Assembly: GCF_907165205.1 (NCBI RefSeq)
Contig: NC_058190.1
Coordinates: 41,218,116 to 41,282,115 of the forward strand
Source: Coccinella septempunctata
Taxonomy: Eukaryota > Arthropoda > Insecta > Coleoptera > Coccinellidae
Direction: 5' to 3'
DNA: 64,000 nucleotides
A program made the position numbers and the translations under genes. The notes under the pieces are model-generated. The model was not told where the DNA came from. It worked only from the letters and a program-made list of their open reading frames with translations, and made no database searches. The stretch's first letter is position 1. Each line of letters starts with the position of its first letter. This document shows positions 12,234 through 23,582 of this stretch, one piece after another.

Positions 12234-13437
12234 TATGGAGAGCTTTAGATTTGCATTGCAAAGTGGCGAATGCGCCAGTTGTACAGCTCACCGCTAAGGG
12301 AAAATTATGTTCAAAATCGAAAGTTATCAGAATATTTCACAGTTAAATTATAGTTTAAAATCTACGTTCAATACTGCTGTTATGTATTTATCTTATTTCA
12401 ATGATCAATTTTCTTGAACAACTGACAAGAAAGGTTCTCTCTCCCAACCTTCATTTAAGTTTCATCTCAGAATTAGGTCATGTCAAAAGTGACCCCGATA
12501 GTAAAATCCAGGTCATTAAATGTCAAATGAAATTAGCCAAATATACTATACTCTTGTAATATTTGCTGCTCTAAAACGCACCCCATATATCGGTCTTCTT
12601 ACTGCCAAACGAATTGTGAGTAATGTGAATAAATGGACGAGAGAAGTGTCCCAAACTGACAACAGATATCTTATCCTCAATCGTGAAATGTTCGATATTT
12701 CACGGTAGCAGAACGTTCAGCATCGCAATGCCCATTGAAAAATTCCATCGAAAAACATCCCTGTCAGAGCGAATGGGCAGAAAAGGAAGGCAATGAACAA
12801 AAACAATTATTTTCCGCTGCTCAAAATAACGTCAAAACATTTAGGAGCTCCGAATGCAAAGCCGAGAGACAATTTCAATCAAGGGCCACGGAAGCAGAGA
12901 TCAATCCCGAGAATCTGAACAAATATTTACGGAATGAACAGATAACTCGGCATCAAAGCGATTCGCTCCAGTCACCGTCACAGATATTGATATTTTCGGT
13001 GTGCGATACAAAAGAATGCCGGATCCTGTATGGGAGCAGATATCGGAAAAAATTTATGGGTTAATGTCAATCATCTAGACCTACCTGTAGATGGAACCTG
13101 GTAGGAGTGGAAGATGAGACCTAGTTGTATCAAGTGAAATTATTTTTGATTCTTAACTAAAAACAACGGAACACTCGACAACATAAAAGTCTAACAGAAG
13201 GAAGAATTTCTTCAATTGTAATTTTTTGCAATATGCGAGTCCTGTACTTGACGAGCCAAAGAGGGAAACTGGGGATTTACTCGAGCTTGTCAGATTAATG
13301 CAAGGGGAGATACCTTGGACCCTGTAGAGTACCTCTACCAAAAAATGTACCTGTATATAGGGGGAATTATCTAGGACAGCCTATCAGAATTGTAAAATAT
13401 TGAATCTACATACTCGAGCGTGTCAGATTAAGATATA
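12234..13437. other. no gene recognised
   Basis: The frames 12520-12708 and 12735-13064 (109 codons, Gln/Glu/Ser-rich) match no domain I know and have no splice context that argues for a gene. No repeat structure is visible here. Confidence 0.45.
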
Positions 13438-14366
13438 GAGTCATTCGGGGTAACTGAGCGCAGAGGGTAAGTGTGCGCAGTGCGTATATCTCGACTATGC
13501 CATGTATGAAAGAGGGGTTCATTTGGGTGAAGCAAGGGCGCAGAATCGCCAAATTAATTTTTCATAGGAGTGCGCCATGCGACATTTCGGTAACTTTTTA
13601 TTTGCAATCAATCAAATTCACTAGTTTTCTTGTTAATTTTTAGCATCTCTGCAAATTCTGCTAGGTCCAAGTTCCGAGTCCGACAGTGTTAAACAATATT
13701 TTATTCGATCATGCGCATATTAATCTAGATATATAATAAAAAATTTTAGGTTCTCTTAGCTGCTCAACTCTATAAGAACGTCAATTCAAATTTTGGCTTA
13801 CTGGGGAAAGTGTGCGCGGGTAAGTGTGCGCATAAATTCATTATATGAGCATTTATTCAACGAGGAATAAATTATGACATTGTTGATTTTCTTGATTAAG
13901 ACTCGATCAATATTATCCTATTTGTTCAGAAAAATATGAAGAGCTACCAACAGAGGAATGTATCAACTGTTGTGTTTACCAGGAATGGTGGCAAGAACAA
14001 TAATGCAGTGCTTGAAAAAGGCGCTTCTGTATTGACAATAAACAGCATTTCTCTAATATTGTAACATTTTGATGACATTATTTTGTAATTTGTTTTGATT
14101 GTGTGGTTCACTAAGCACTGCGTTCACTTACCCCGTGAGGGTGCGCACACTTATCCGCAATACGGGACATGTGAACGCACTCCGACTTTTACTATAAAAT
14201 TTTTTTTTGCGGAAAAAAAAAGTTTTTGTTTGTTTGCTTTTTGATATTTTTTTATAGATTAGAAAATTCTCTATCTTATGAATATGTTTTAATTTTCCTA
14301 GCTTCAACATTTGAAACAGGGTATGGCTTGAAAAGCAAAAGTGCGCACAGTTGCCCCGAATGACTC
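13438..14366. mobile_element. MITE family A (GGGTAAGTGTGCGCA words), copy 1
   Basis: The terminal inverted repeats are GAGTCATTCGGGGTAACTGA at 13438 and TGCCCCGAATGACTC ending 14366, with TA outside both ends. The word GGGTAA[C/G]TGnGCGCAG occurs at 13448 and again exactly 17 bp later at 13465. A second pair lies at 13804 and 13818, and inverted forms occur around 14125-14156 and 14341-14355. There is no coding capacity. A second copy of nearly the same length lies at 37955-38881. Confidence 0.87.
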
Positions 14367-16818
14367 TACTAATATATTATAATAATTACATGTTGAAAAG
14401 TATACATTCTCTTGATATGACAATTTAAGCAAGACGAAAATGTGTGGGAGGGAGCCAAACTTGCAAAAAAAGTCCCGAGTACATTCTCGAGCGCGGTGGC
14501 TTTTTTAATTTTGAAAAATTGGCCATAAAGGTCGAATATAGGCTTTTTGAATTATCTCCTCCTCTCTTGAGCTTCAAATCGTTTTCGCTTTCATTATAAA
14601 AGTTGTACAGCATAATATTCTCTTCAAATTCCAAACGTTTTTGAGATTAATGCTGATGAATGTTCATTAGATATTGACATTTCCCTTTCGCATGTATGGC
14701 TAACCTCCTCGCCCTCTTCACCCACTAGCTCTAAAACGTTTTGGAGTATGTAAAATTACTTCAGACAAAAGTTGTCAAGAATTTCGTTATCTTCAACTTT
14801 CATTATGAATACAAGAACGATTAGAGGAACAGGAAGGGAGTTATTAAGAAAAATGCATTGTTTTTACAGATCAATTACTGCAATGCCAATATTAACCATC
14901 TGTACGTACAAGTACAAGTAACGATTTTTTTGCATTTTCATTGTACCACTTTGACCTTGCGTCAGGTCCAAATTGTCAGTCTAAATAAGCTTCCTTTGGA
15001 TCCAATTAACATATCCTCTGAAAATCCGACACTTTCGACAGAAAATGTTTTTTTACCATTTTGAACTCTTCCATACAGCCACGAAAACTGTCAAATTAAC
15101 ATGAATATATTATCAGAGACACGTAGGGCATATACAGAATCTCAATCTGACACTCTCGAGTATGTACACCTGACGATTTTTTTATATCTTTGAAAACCTG
15201 CAGACGCTTACCCCACCGCTGAAATTCATACATCATAAAACCTTTTTTTGTTTCTACCATCTTATCTTCAAAATCCACTAGCCTCTATGAGTAAATCCCG
15301 ATTTAGCATCGTGGGCTACCCAACTACTATAACAAGAAGACATATTTGCGAAAAATTTCATGAACATAGTCCTCACAAAATGTTATAAACATGCGGCACC
15401 TCGTGTTAATCAGCCCTGAAGGCTATTCTAACCATTTCTCCTATTACTCACCTATACCAAGGCATACCAACATTGTCCTTAAACCAGAAGACCATCTTAA
15501 CACTATCTGAGGGAACTGGTGGGGTTACATCACATGGTAGTTCTGCTGATCTTCCAAGTACGCCCCATATCACTTTCTCAGGAACTGAAAAGAAAATCTT
15601 CATGGGTCATACAATAAAAAAAAAATTTGGCATATGCTTCCGCATTAAACAATAAAAAAAAAATTTCGAGATTTTATTTTTCGTAGTTTTCCTTGTTCAT
15701 CTGAATTCAGAGCTTTGCTGATAAGACCAACCAAGGCATGAATAAAATTAGAACTTTTCTATTGAAACGTTGAATTTGTTTCACGTAAGGGGGTCACTCT
15801 CAAAAAAAGACTGAAAATTGGTGAAAACTGATGGATAAACCTGGTTTCTATATTTACTTTTTATTTTTCAGTATATGCATTCTTGACAATATTCGAAGAA
15901 TTTTTTATGGGTGCAATGGTGCAAAATCAAAAAATTTCTAATTGGAGCAACTCAAAATCGTGTAGAAATTCTGTATGAGCAAAAAACGAAAATATACTCA
16001 AGGCTGAAAGATGGATTATCTGATCGAATTAAAGAACGAAAAAATAATAAATTTCAGCTGAAGTGAATGGGGTTGCGTTAGCTGAAATGCCCATTTTATC
16101 ATGGGGTTCAGCGGCGTTTCAACGGATAGCAATAAATTCCGGATTGCGGTGCAGAATTAGTTTTACACTCTCTACTCAATTTTAAATTGAAAGGAATAAT
16201 TTATAGATTAACACCGAAAAGGCTTTGTAGGGAACAAAGGGTCTTCCGAAATTACAGATTGTGTTTTATGTATAATACAAAGCCCAGTAAGCCAATTAGT
16301 CATCTGGAAATGGCCAGAAACAAATAAATGTTCCTATTATTTCCCTTTTTCGCAAATTGTTCCGAATTAGCTATCGGCGGCTGAATATAACTGGTAGCAT
16401 AATAATAAATACGTCGATTTCGCTCGTAATTTCCATATGGAAATTCTTTCGGTCTGCGATATTCGCTCCGACAATGACTTTTCACTGTATGCAGCGCGCA
16501 TAAATGCGGTAAATATGAAGAAAAATCGCTTTTCGCGTTCATTCCCTCTGTAAAATTCATCTATGAGCGTAAATGAATCTATGACACAGGCCAACACACA
16601 TTTTGGTGCCTGCGATTTGTTAACTGTTCCTGAGTAATTTTTGGATGCAGAATGTAAAAAAGTTCTCAGATTTTGTCTATCAGATCTAGTTTTTGAGATT
16701 TTTTAAAAAAATTGTGTATATAATTTACGTTATAACTGTTATAATATATAATATTACTATTGACAGTTAAAAAAAACAAAGACACATGGATTTAAGTAGT
16801 CACTAATCACATAAAAAT
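14367..16818. other. no gene recognised
   Basis: About 2.4 kb of AT-rich sequence. The frames here (for example 14858-15064 and 16300-16597) are short, overlap on both strands and have no recognisable domain. Confidence 0.5.
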
Positions 16819-17643
16819 TTATATATTATACGATTTTCTAGAATGGAGTTTACTAGGGCAGTCTCGCTGAAGGCTCCAGCAGTAGTCCGCCATCATGTGG
16901 CTATCCCATCGTCCTTGATAACGATCTTCCATAGTTTTAATATCCTGATGGAATCTTTCCCCCTGTTCTTCACTACGATCACCTAAGTTTTCTGGAAAAC
17001 CATCTAGGTGGCTGTGGAGGTAGTGAACTTTTATACTCATGTTACAGCCGAGAATATTAAAATTAGTTTCCACTAATTCTACGTAATTCTCTGCTTTATG
17101 ATTGCCAAGAAAATTTTGTACTACTTGAACAAATGAACTCCAAGCGTTAGATTCAGTCTCGTTCATTGATGTGGTGAATTGTGGATCTTTAACAAGTTGC
17201 CTTATTTGAGGACCATCAAATATACCAGCTTTTAGTTTTTCCGTGCTAATGCCAGGAAATTTACGTGACAAATACCCAAAACAATTTCCATCTCGATTTA
17301 AAGCCTTCACAAATTGCTTCATTAGGCCTAGCTTGATATGCAAGGGCGGAAGTAAGATTTTTTCTCTTGAAACCAAAGTTGATCACGTTTTGTATTCCTT
17401 GAATCATGACATCTCTTGAAGGCCAATTTTTGTTAACCCAGTGCTCATTTTTAGCTCTGCTGTCCCAAAGGCACAAAAAACAAGGATATTTTGTATAACC
17501 ACTCTGCTGTCCGAGGAGGTTTCATATTCTTCCTTCATGGTAGTAGAATGACCAATAGGAATTGAGCCATATTTGTTACCGTTATGTAAAAGAACACATT
17601 TTAAACTACGTTTTGAACTGTCAATAAAAATAAAATATACCAT
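16819..17643 (-). pseudogene. fragment of a repetitive arthropod protein family of unknown function
   Basis: Three overlapping minus-strand pieces join into one protein: 17643-17520 (DSSKRSLKCVLLHNGN, then IPIGHS), 17476-17370 (CLWDSRAKNEHW) and 17376-16819 (LLPPLHIKLGLMKQFVKAL, later SEEQGERFHQDIKTMEDRY and WDSHMMADYCW). From memory, this set of motifs recurs in many uncharacterised arthropod proteins and behaves like a transposon-borne gene; I know no assigned function. At least two frameshifts and an apparent deletion near 17520, between the first and second pieces, break it. The conserved acidic residues (DSS, WDSR) could suit an RNase-H-like fold, but that is a guess. No terminal repeats are obvious around it. 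Confidence 0.7.
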
Positions 17644-17871
17644 TTAACCTGTAACGTGTATCTCAGAAATTAGAGCTGATAGAAAAAATCTGGTGGCATT
17701 TTTGGAATCAGCACATTAAAAACATCTAAAATCAGATGTTAGATTTCCGGCAGCAATTTTTTTTTTCATTCTGTTGGCCTGTGTGATCGCACCATCACAA
17801 TTTTTATCTAGTTCATAGGTAAAAACGTGCAACCAGTGTTCTTTATTGGAATCGTTTAAAATTTGAAATCA

Positions 17872-18018
17872 GTCACCAGACCTCAATCCCATTGATCAAA
17901 TTTGGGATCACAAGGAGCTTTGGAATCTCATCAACCAATTCCACAGAAACTGCAAGAACTCAGGCTTTTACCGTAATTCTAGAGAGAAATTGATCATAGC
18001 TACTTCAACAATCTGATC
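17872..18018 (+). pseudogene. Tc1-type transposase, C-terminal scrap
   Basis: The frame opens with SPDLNPIDQIWDHKELWNL, the signature around the last catalytic residue of Tc1 transposases (usually SPDLNPIE..W), and stays open to a TGA at 18016-18018. The catalytic Glu is Asp here. The sequence upstream does not continue the protein, so this is a solitary fragment about 49 codons long, and it cannot be functional. Confidence 0.65.
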
Positions 18019-18358
18019 GAAACTATCAAACTGGAAATAAATTTTTGAGACATGAATTGGTGTAGGACTCTGCAGAGAAAGTGAGGTTTTATTTCAATCT
18101 TTGTGAGACAGGTGGCGCATCGTCATGAGAATTCCTCAAAACGTAACCCCGATTTCGTTTAGGACCATTAGTTTGGAATATTCACGCTACACTGTACTGA
18201 CGAGGGAAAATGATGATCCCGAAACCTGTCTATAGTATGTTTGAATGTTTCGTCTTCTATGGTATTTCCTACGCCCGTTCATGATTAGCTCGCATTAATG
18301 AAACGGCAACTCTTGTTGTTTCCAGTTTTATATTTCCGATGGGCACGGTTGACACTGT

Positions 18359-19024
18359 ACAGAGTGGGCAAAATTCGTTGTCTACTGAGAGTTTGTATTT
18401 AGCTTCCATGAAATTGATTGAATAAGGACCTTTATGATATAGATATATATATTATTATTATTATTATTTTCGAGCTCTTTTTCAGAGTAACAAAGAATAG
18501 TAAAAACCGTAGCCTCTACGATTCTTCGTATTTGAGTTATTAACAAAAAATGAGATTTTGACGATTTCGAAAAGTTCTCAAAATTTTTTTTTCTTTGATG
18601 TTACAGATCTGAAAATTGAACCTTTTACAGGTACTTTTTTACATAGAATCCATTGACGAGCTCGAAATATTTTTCCATTTCCAATCACTAGACGAACTTT
18701 CGTTTTTTTAAATGAAAACTTTTATTGAATATTTTATTTCTGAATTGGAAAAAGATGTTTTGTCAGTAGATTCTACGTATAACATGCCTAAGAAGGTTCA
18801 AGTTTCAGATCTGTAACTTCAAAGACAAAAAAGTTATGAGAACTTTTCGAAATCGTAAAGATCTGATTTTTTGCTAATAACTCAAAAACGAAGACTCGTA
18901 GGAGGCTACGGTTTTCACCATTCTTTGTTTCTATGAAAAGAGCTAGGAAATGTGTCATCCGTTTTCTTCTAGCTCTCATAGTTCTCGAGATCCTCTCAGT
19001 AGACAACGAATTTTGCCACCCTGT
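18359..19024. mobile_element. foldback element F3
   Basis: The outer arms are ACAGAGTGGGCAAAATTCGT at 18359 and the complement ending TTTTGCCACCCTGT at 19024. A second, longer stem pairs roughly 18470-18640 with 18795-18950 (shared words include AACCGTAGCCTC and GTAACTTCAAAGAC). The left arm carries an extra piece with an ATT microsatellite (around 18452-18470) that the right arm lacks. No coding frame. Confidence 0.82.
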
Positions 19025-19182
19025 ACTGTTTACTCAATTTTCTCTGAATCTGATCGGAAGTTTGCAAGGGCGTTGTCAGGCTTTGGTTGATGCTTGAGGA
19101 GGCCCTTTACTGAACTTTATCATAAATTTTCATCTGAAACTGTCAAATTTATGAGGGAATGGGCAATAGAATGAGTACCAAA

Positions 19183-20075
19183 GATTGGGGTGACTTGGGA
19201 CGATTGTTGAATTCAACTTGTCATATTTTCAAAACAGTGGCCTATTTTCATCTGAAAAAGAGGTTCGAATATGCTTAATGACTCAGTCTTTTTATTAATA
19301 TACATACCATGCTTCAGAATTCGGATATAAATTTTGAAAAAAATTAAATATACTTGTCCCAAGTCACCCACCGATTTGGGAAGCTTTCTTAACTCTGAAA
19401 TGAAATAGGTGACTTGGGACGGTGTATAGCTTTGAAAAATTAGAATTTGTGATTATATAGTAGAAATTCGGTAAGGAAATTAAATGATAAACCCCTATTA
19501 CAGCGAAAGTAAATATATTGCAACTCAAATGTAAAAAAACTGAACAAAACAAGGAACTTTGATCTCTTTCATTCTTTGGTGATTTCTTTGTGGAAATAAA
19601 GTAAATAATAATATCCTGCGAAATATCGCCATATTTCCTGCATTGTCCCAAGTCACCCTATGAAACAACAAAATAAATTAATGAGATCCATGTTGCCGTT
19701 TGATTTGTAAACAACCTTGTTTTTGAAATATCTAATACCCCAATATCCCACGTATCCAGAAAAAAAAATTACACATGCTCAAAGTGAAACACATGTACAG
19801 GACACTAGAGAGTACAAGGGCCATAAAAATGCATTTTTACTCTCCTGCATTCGATAATTTTTCCTGCCAATTGAAACGCTCTAGTCATGGCAAACTCAAC
19901 AGGAATTAATTATTAAACTAACCGAAAACTACACAATCAATCACAAGTTTGTCCCTTCCCTCATAAATGCTAAAAAACAAAAAAATCTGCAAGGGGGTAA
20001 TTGTCCCAAGTTACAGAACTGTCCCAAGTTACAGGACTGTCCCAAGTTACAGAACTGTCCCAAATTACCCGAATC
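19183..20075. mobile_element. MITE family C (GTGACTTGGGAC words)
   Basis: The terminal repeats are GATTGGGGTGACTTGGGAC at 19183 and GTCCCAAATTACCCGAATC ending 20075, with TA outside the right end and AA outside the left. The word GGTGACTTGGGAC appears forward at 19188 and 19408, and inverted at 19356 and 19644. Four inverted copies stand at the right end starting 20002, 20020, 20038 and 20056, an exact 18-bp period. No coding frame. The layout parallels families A and B. Confidence 0.83.
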
Positions 20076-21369
20076 TACCGGTAAACATTTAGACTTCTGA
20101 TATTCAGAAAATTGGCGAAGAAAAAAGGTTTATTTTCGAAACAGTCTTTCTGAACTTCCTAAATTTTTATGGAGCAGTACAATATTCAACGAATTCAATC
20201 GAATGAATGGATGCCCAAATCGAACAGTTCTTGTCAGAGCGGAAAAAACTGACAAGCACCAATTTTTCGGGGGAAATGTGAGATGCGAAATTTGCTGTTA
20301 CCGAATCGGATAGTTCAAATGCCCATCTGATAGGTTTACAATTGGAAACCTGGTAAAATGCCAATCTAATTGAAATAACCGTGCGGGCTTTCACTGTTAG
20401 AAATTAAATGAAACTATACACTTCGGCTATAACGACCACTGATCCCGGTTTTATTGATTGTTCGCGAATATTTGAAACGCTGCCCGAGTCAACAACGCAT
20501 AAAACAACACCTTGGGTACGGTTGTTCTACGTAGCGCTGCGGTATTTTAGTCATTTCGATGTGTGTGCTATTATGAGATCCGTTCTAGTTAAGTCGCAGG
20601 TGCATTCGACGATTAAAATCCCCCTACGTGCTATTCATAGCTGGAAAACTATAAGTAGCGACTTTGATATTGACGAGGTCCTAAACCTTCCAATATCCAT
20701 TTGTCATTATGAAGACTTCCCTCCATTAGAACCGAACAACTCCATTTTGACAACCTTAATGATACATTGAAACTGTTGAACACAGTTCACATAAGTGAAA
20801 TTTCCTGTCTATACTATTCTATACTATAGAGCATTTTCATAACTCCTCTACAAAAAATAAAGAAATTCGCGAAATATGATGTCTTTGAAAGCTGCTGATT
20901 TTTCGTCATTTTGTGTAGATGTAAGATCAGATAATATTTACTAATTGAAAGTGATTTCTTTGTTTGCATCTCCCGCTACAGATTGACTCAGTTGTTTTAA
21001 ATAGAATTTAATTTTTTCTAGAATCTTCAAAATCCAAATTACGTAGGATATATCTTCTTCTACTTTCGATAAAGTTGCTGACGTGGGTTAGCTGATCGAA
21101 CCCCAAACACCTTTGAAGTATTGCAAGGGACAGAAACCAGAGCAACTTTTGCATTAGTTTTCTTTCAAACATAGATATCATCATGAAGATATACTTAGTT
21201 ATTTTTCATCAACAAAAACCTTACAGAATTTTATATATAAAATGATGCCCCAACTCCAACATCACTCCTGGAACCGCCACTGCAACGAGCTCGATGAAAT
21301 TATGATATTTATAACTAAAAAAGAATATGTATCACATTTAAATCTACGATGATTTTTTTTGGCGATATA
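20076..21369. other. no gene recognised; one hAT-like solo end
   Basis: The 120-codon frame 20408-20770 is the longest here and matches nothing I know; it has no start context or splice evidence that would make it a gene. Near 21267-21282 stands CCTGGAACCGCCACTG, the complement of a hAT-type terminal repeat, discussed with its second copy at 22538-22553. Confidence 0.5.
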
Positions 21370-22505
21370 CGAGGATATATTGACAAATTCTTAGCCTACT
21401 ATAGAACTAAACAAATTTCAATGTCAAAATATTTTATTACTCAACATATTCTCCTCTTTATTGGATACATTTATTACAGCGAACCTGCAACGTCTCAAGA
21501 TCTTTCAAAAAAATGTTTCTTCTAGCTCTGCAAACCAGACCTCCACAGCTTTTATTACCTCCTCGTTGGAAGAAAATGTACGACTTTTTTTCAATTTAGG
21601 AAAGAATTGATAGTCGAATGGAGCCAAATCTGGTGAATAAGGGGGGTGTTCTAGTAATTCAAAGCCTAAATCACGAACATTTTGCATGGAACATGAGATT
21701 TGTGTGCAGGGGCGTTGTCCTGTAAAAACAAAACACTTTTAGATAGCTTTCCGAGTCTTTTCTCTTTAATTTTTCCCGTAGAGTGGTCAGTAATGTCGAA
21801 TAGTAATCTCCGGTTATTGTTCTACCATTATCCAAAAAATCAATCATGATTACTCCATGGCAATCCCAAAAAACTGAAGCAAGGACTTTTCCACCAGATT
21901 TTTGGACACGAAATTCCTTAGGTTTTCAAATAGAGCACAGATCGAACGAGATGCTTCTACCCTTGCACACTTTTGGTCAACATTCAAACATTGGGGGATC
22001 TATTTCGCAGCAATTTGTCCAAATTCACGTGAACTATACGATGAACGCGTTCGTATGAAATATTCAGTGCTTCAGATATCCGTTTTATCGCAATTCGACG
22101 GTCTGATAAAATCATGTCATGAACTGCATCGATATTTTCGGGGACTGATACAGAAACTAGCCTTCCCGATCGGTCATCATCTTCAATAGAATATTTACCT
22201 CTTTTGAAGCTTGCAGTCCAATTTTTCACGGTCGCATACGAAGGATATTGATCACCAAGCGTATTAAGCATATCTTCGTAAATCTGCTCACCTCTTAACC
22301 CTTTTAAATACAGGTACTTGATGATGGCTGGATACTCCAATTTTTCAATTTTCACAATTTCGGTGGACATCTTCTCTCTTTTAATTCATTTGACCTCAAA
22401 CTTCACACTGACACTTCTAATGAGTTATTGTTCGTTGCTATGGTAACGCAATATTTTTTTATGCATGGAACTGGTCTAGGCTAACTAGATGTCAATACAT
22501 CTTCG
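21370..22505 (-). mobile_element. mariner copy 4, internally deleted
   Basis: The ends are CGAGGATATATTG at 21370 (TA outside) and the complement finishing CAATACATCTTCG at 22505 (CA outside, a mutated TA). The element is about 150 bp shorter than copy 3. It sits between two direct copies of a hAT-like end (21225-21282 and 22513-22553). Confidence 0.9.
21437..22370 (-). pseudogene. mariner transposase lacking the first catalytic Asp
   Basis: The start ATG is 22370 (minus strand); 128 codons stay open to 21984 and cover the helix-turn-helix region. A deletion in the HVNLD region then shifts the frame. A second deletion of about 110 bp joins sequence at about 21921 directly to the residues upstream of VTMDETW, so the first catalytic Asp is gone. 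The second and third Asp motifs remain in 21687-21505 (third Asp in PDLAPFDYQFF), with a frame break at the second Asp. The natural stop would be 21437-21439. Confidence 0.87.
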
Positions 22506-23582
22506 CATGTATGAATTTTAAATATAAAATTATCACTTCTGGAACCGCCACTGGTATAAAGATTTCTTCTTTTAATCATATGCCAAAAGCGGCATTGGCT
22601 TCATTTACAACTAGTTTAGCTACATCTAGGCATTTTTAGCAAACGAAACTCCCAAATCTGTAACACGAGTTGACGTCTGATTTCGAATTATCAAAACTAC
22701 AAAAATAAAGATTCTTCTTGAACTTGTAAAGTAGCAACACCAGACAAGGTTTCAAATATATGAAAAATCTAATTTTTTTTTATTTTTGCAAGCAGATCCT
22801 TTTTTTTTATCAGTACAACAACTATGTGTCTTCATGAAGGAATTTGGGTTTGTTTAAAATCGTCAAATACGCTTTGACCTCAAGGTCTCAGCCAATATTA
22901 GATTCTACCTCCGAAGCGGATCCATTTTATAAGCAGATATCCTAGATAACTTGTTTTTCTATCTTCCTGCTACGAAAGTAGGTTAACATCTCCTCTCCCT
23001 GAAGTTAGATAAAACCTCAAATAGGTGGATATCGCGGCAATTCTCAGAAAAAGTTCCCGAAACGATTGCCGAAATATTTTTGCCAACTGTAGCCCAACTC
23101 CATAAAAATAACATTCATACTGTCTTTCCCCGAAAGTGCTCAGTGCAATCTGACCCAACATGTGAGTCGAAAATATTCCCAAACTCATTTACGACTTCCT
23201 GCGATCTTCTCCCGTGGCAGGAGTTATTCCAGGCGTTTCCTGCGAAAGTTGAAAAATAGTTTCTCCACAGTCGGAAGTTCATTGTTTCGATCTTTGTCAT
23301 CGATTAAAGCGGGTAGAACCACCTACACTTTCAGCCGCTTTATGCATGCAAATTGCTTTCGCGAAATTTCAATACCGCTTGAATTAGGAACACCAAACTT
23401 ACAAACAGGTTTGTGTTTTATTATGTCTCCCTGTTCGAGGATTGGTTAGATTCAGGTGGTGAAAATTTTCAGTGGAATACAGGTTGGACCGAAGAAGGAG
23501 GTGTAGTATCAACGTTGAATATGAAAGAATTCTGCAACCCGTGATTTTTGAAACCGATATGAAACGTATCCTTATAATTATT
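22506..23582. other. no gene recognised
   Basis: Apart from the hAT-like end at 22513-22553, nothing is recognisable. The frames 22970-23449 lie on both strands over the same bases and have no known domain. Confidence 0.5.

Noticed and set aside
12735..13064. 109-codon polar frame
   Set aside because: Composition is biased to Glu, Gln and Ser, there is no domain, and no neighbouring exon signals were found.
20408..20770. 120-codon frame, among the longest outside transposons
   Set aside because: No recognised motif; this length is not unusual by chance in 64 kb read in six frames.
21902..22189. 95-codon plus-strand frame
   Set aside because: It is antisense to the mariner copy 4 transposase.
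23162..23449. 95-codon Ser/Arg-rich frame
   Set aside because: It overlaps an equally open minus-strand frame and shows no known domain.
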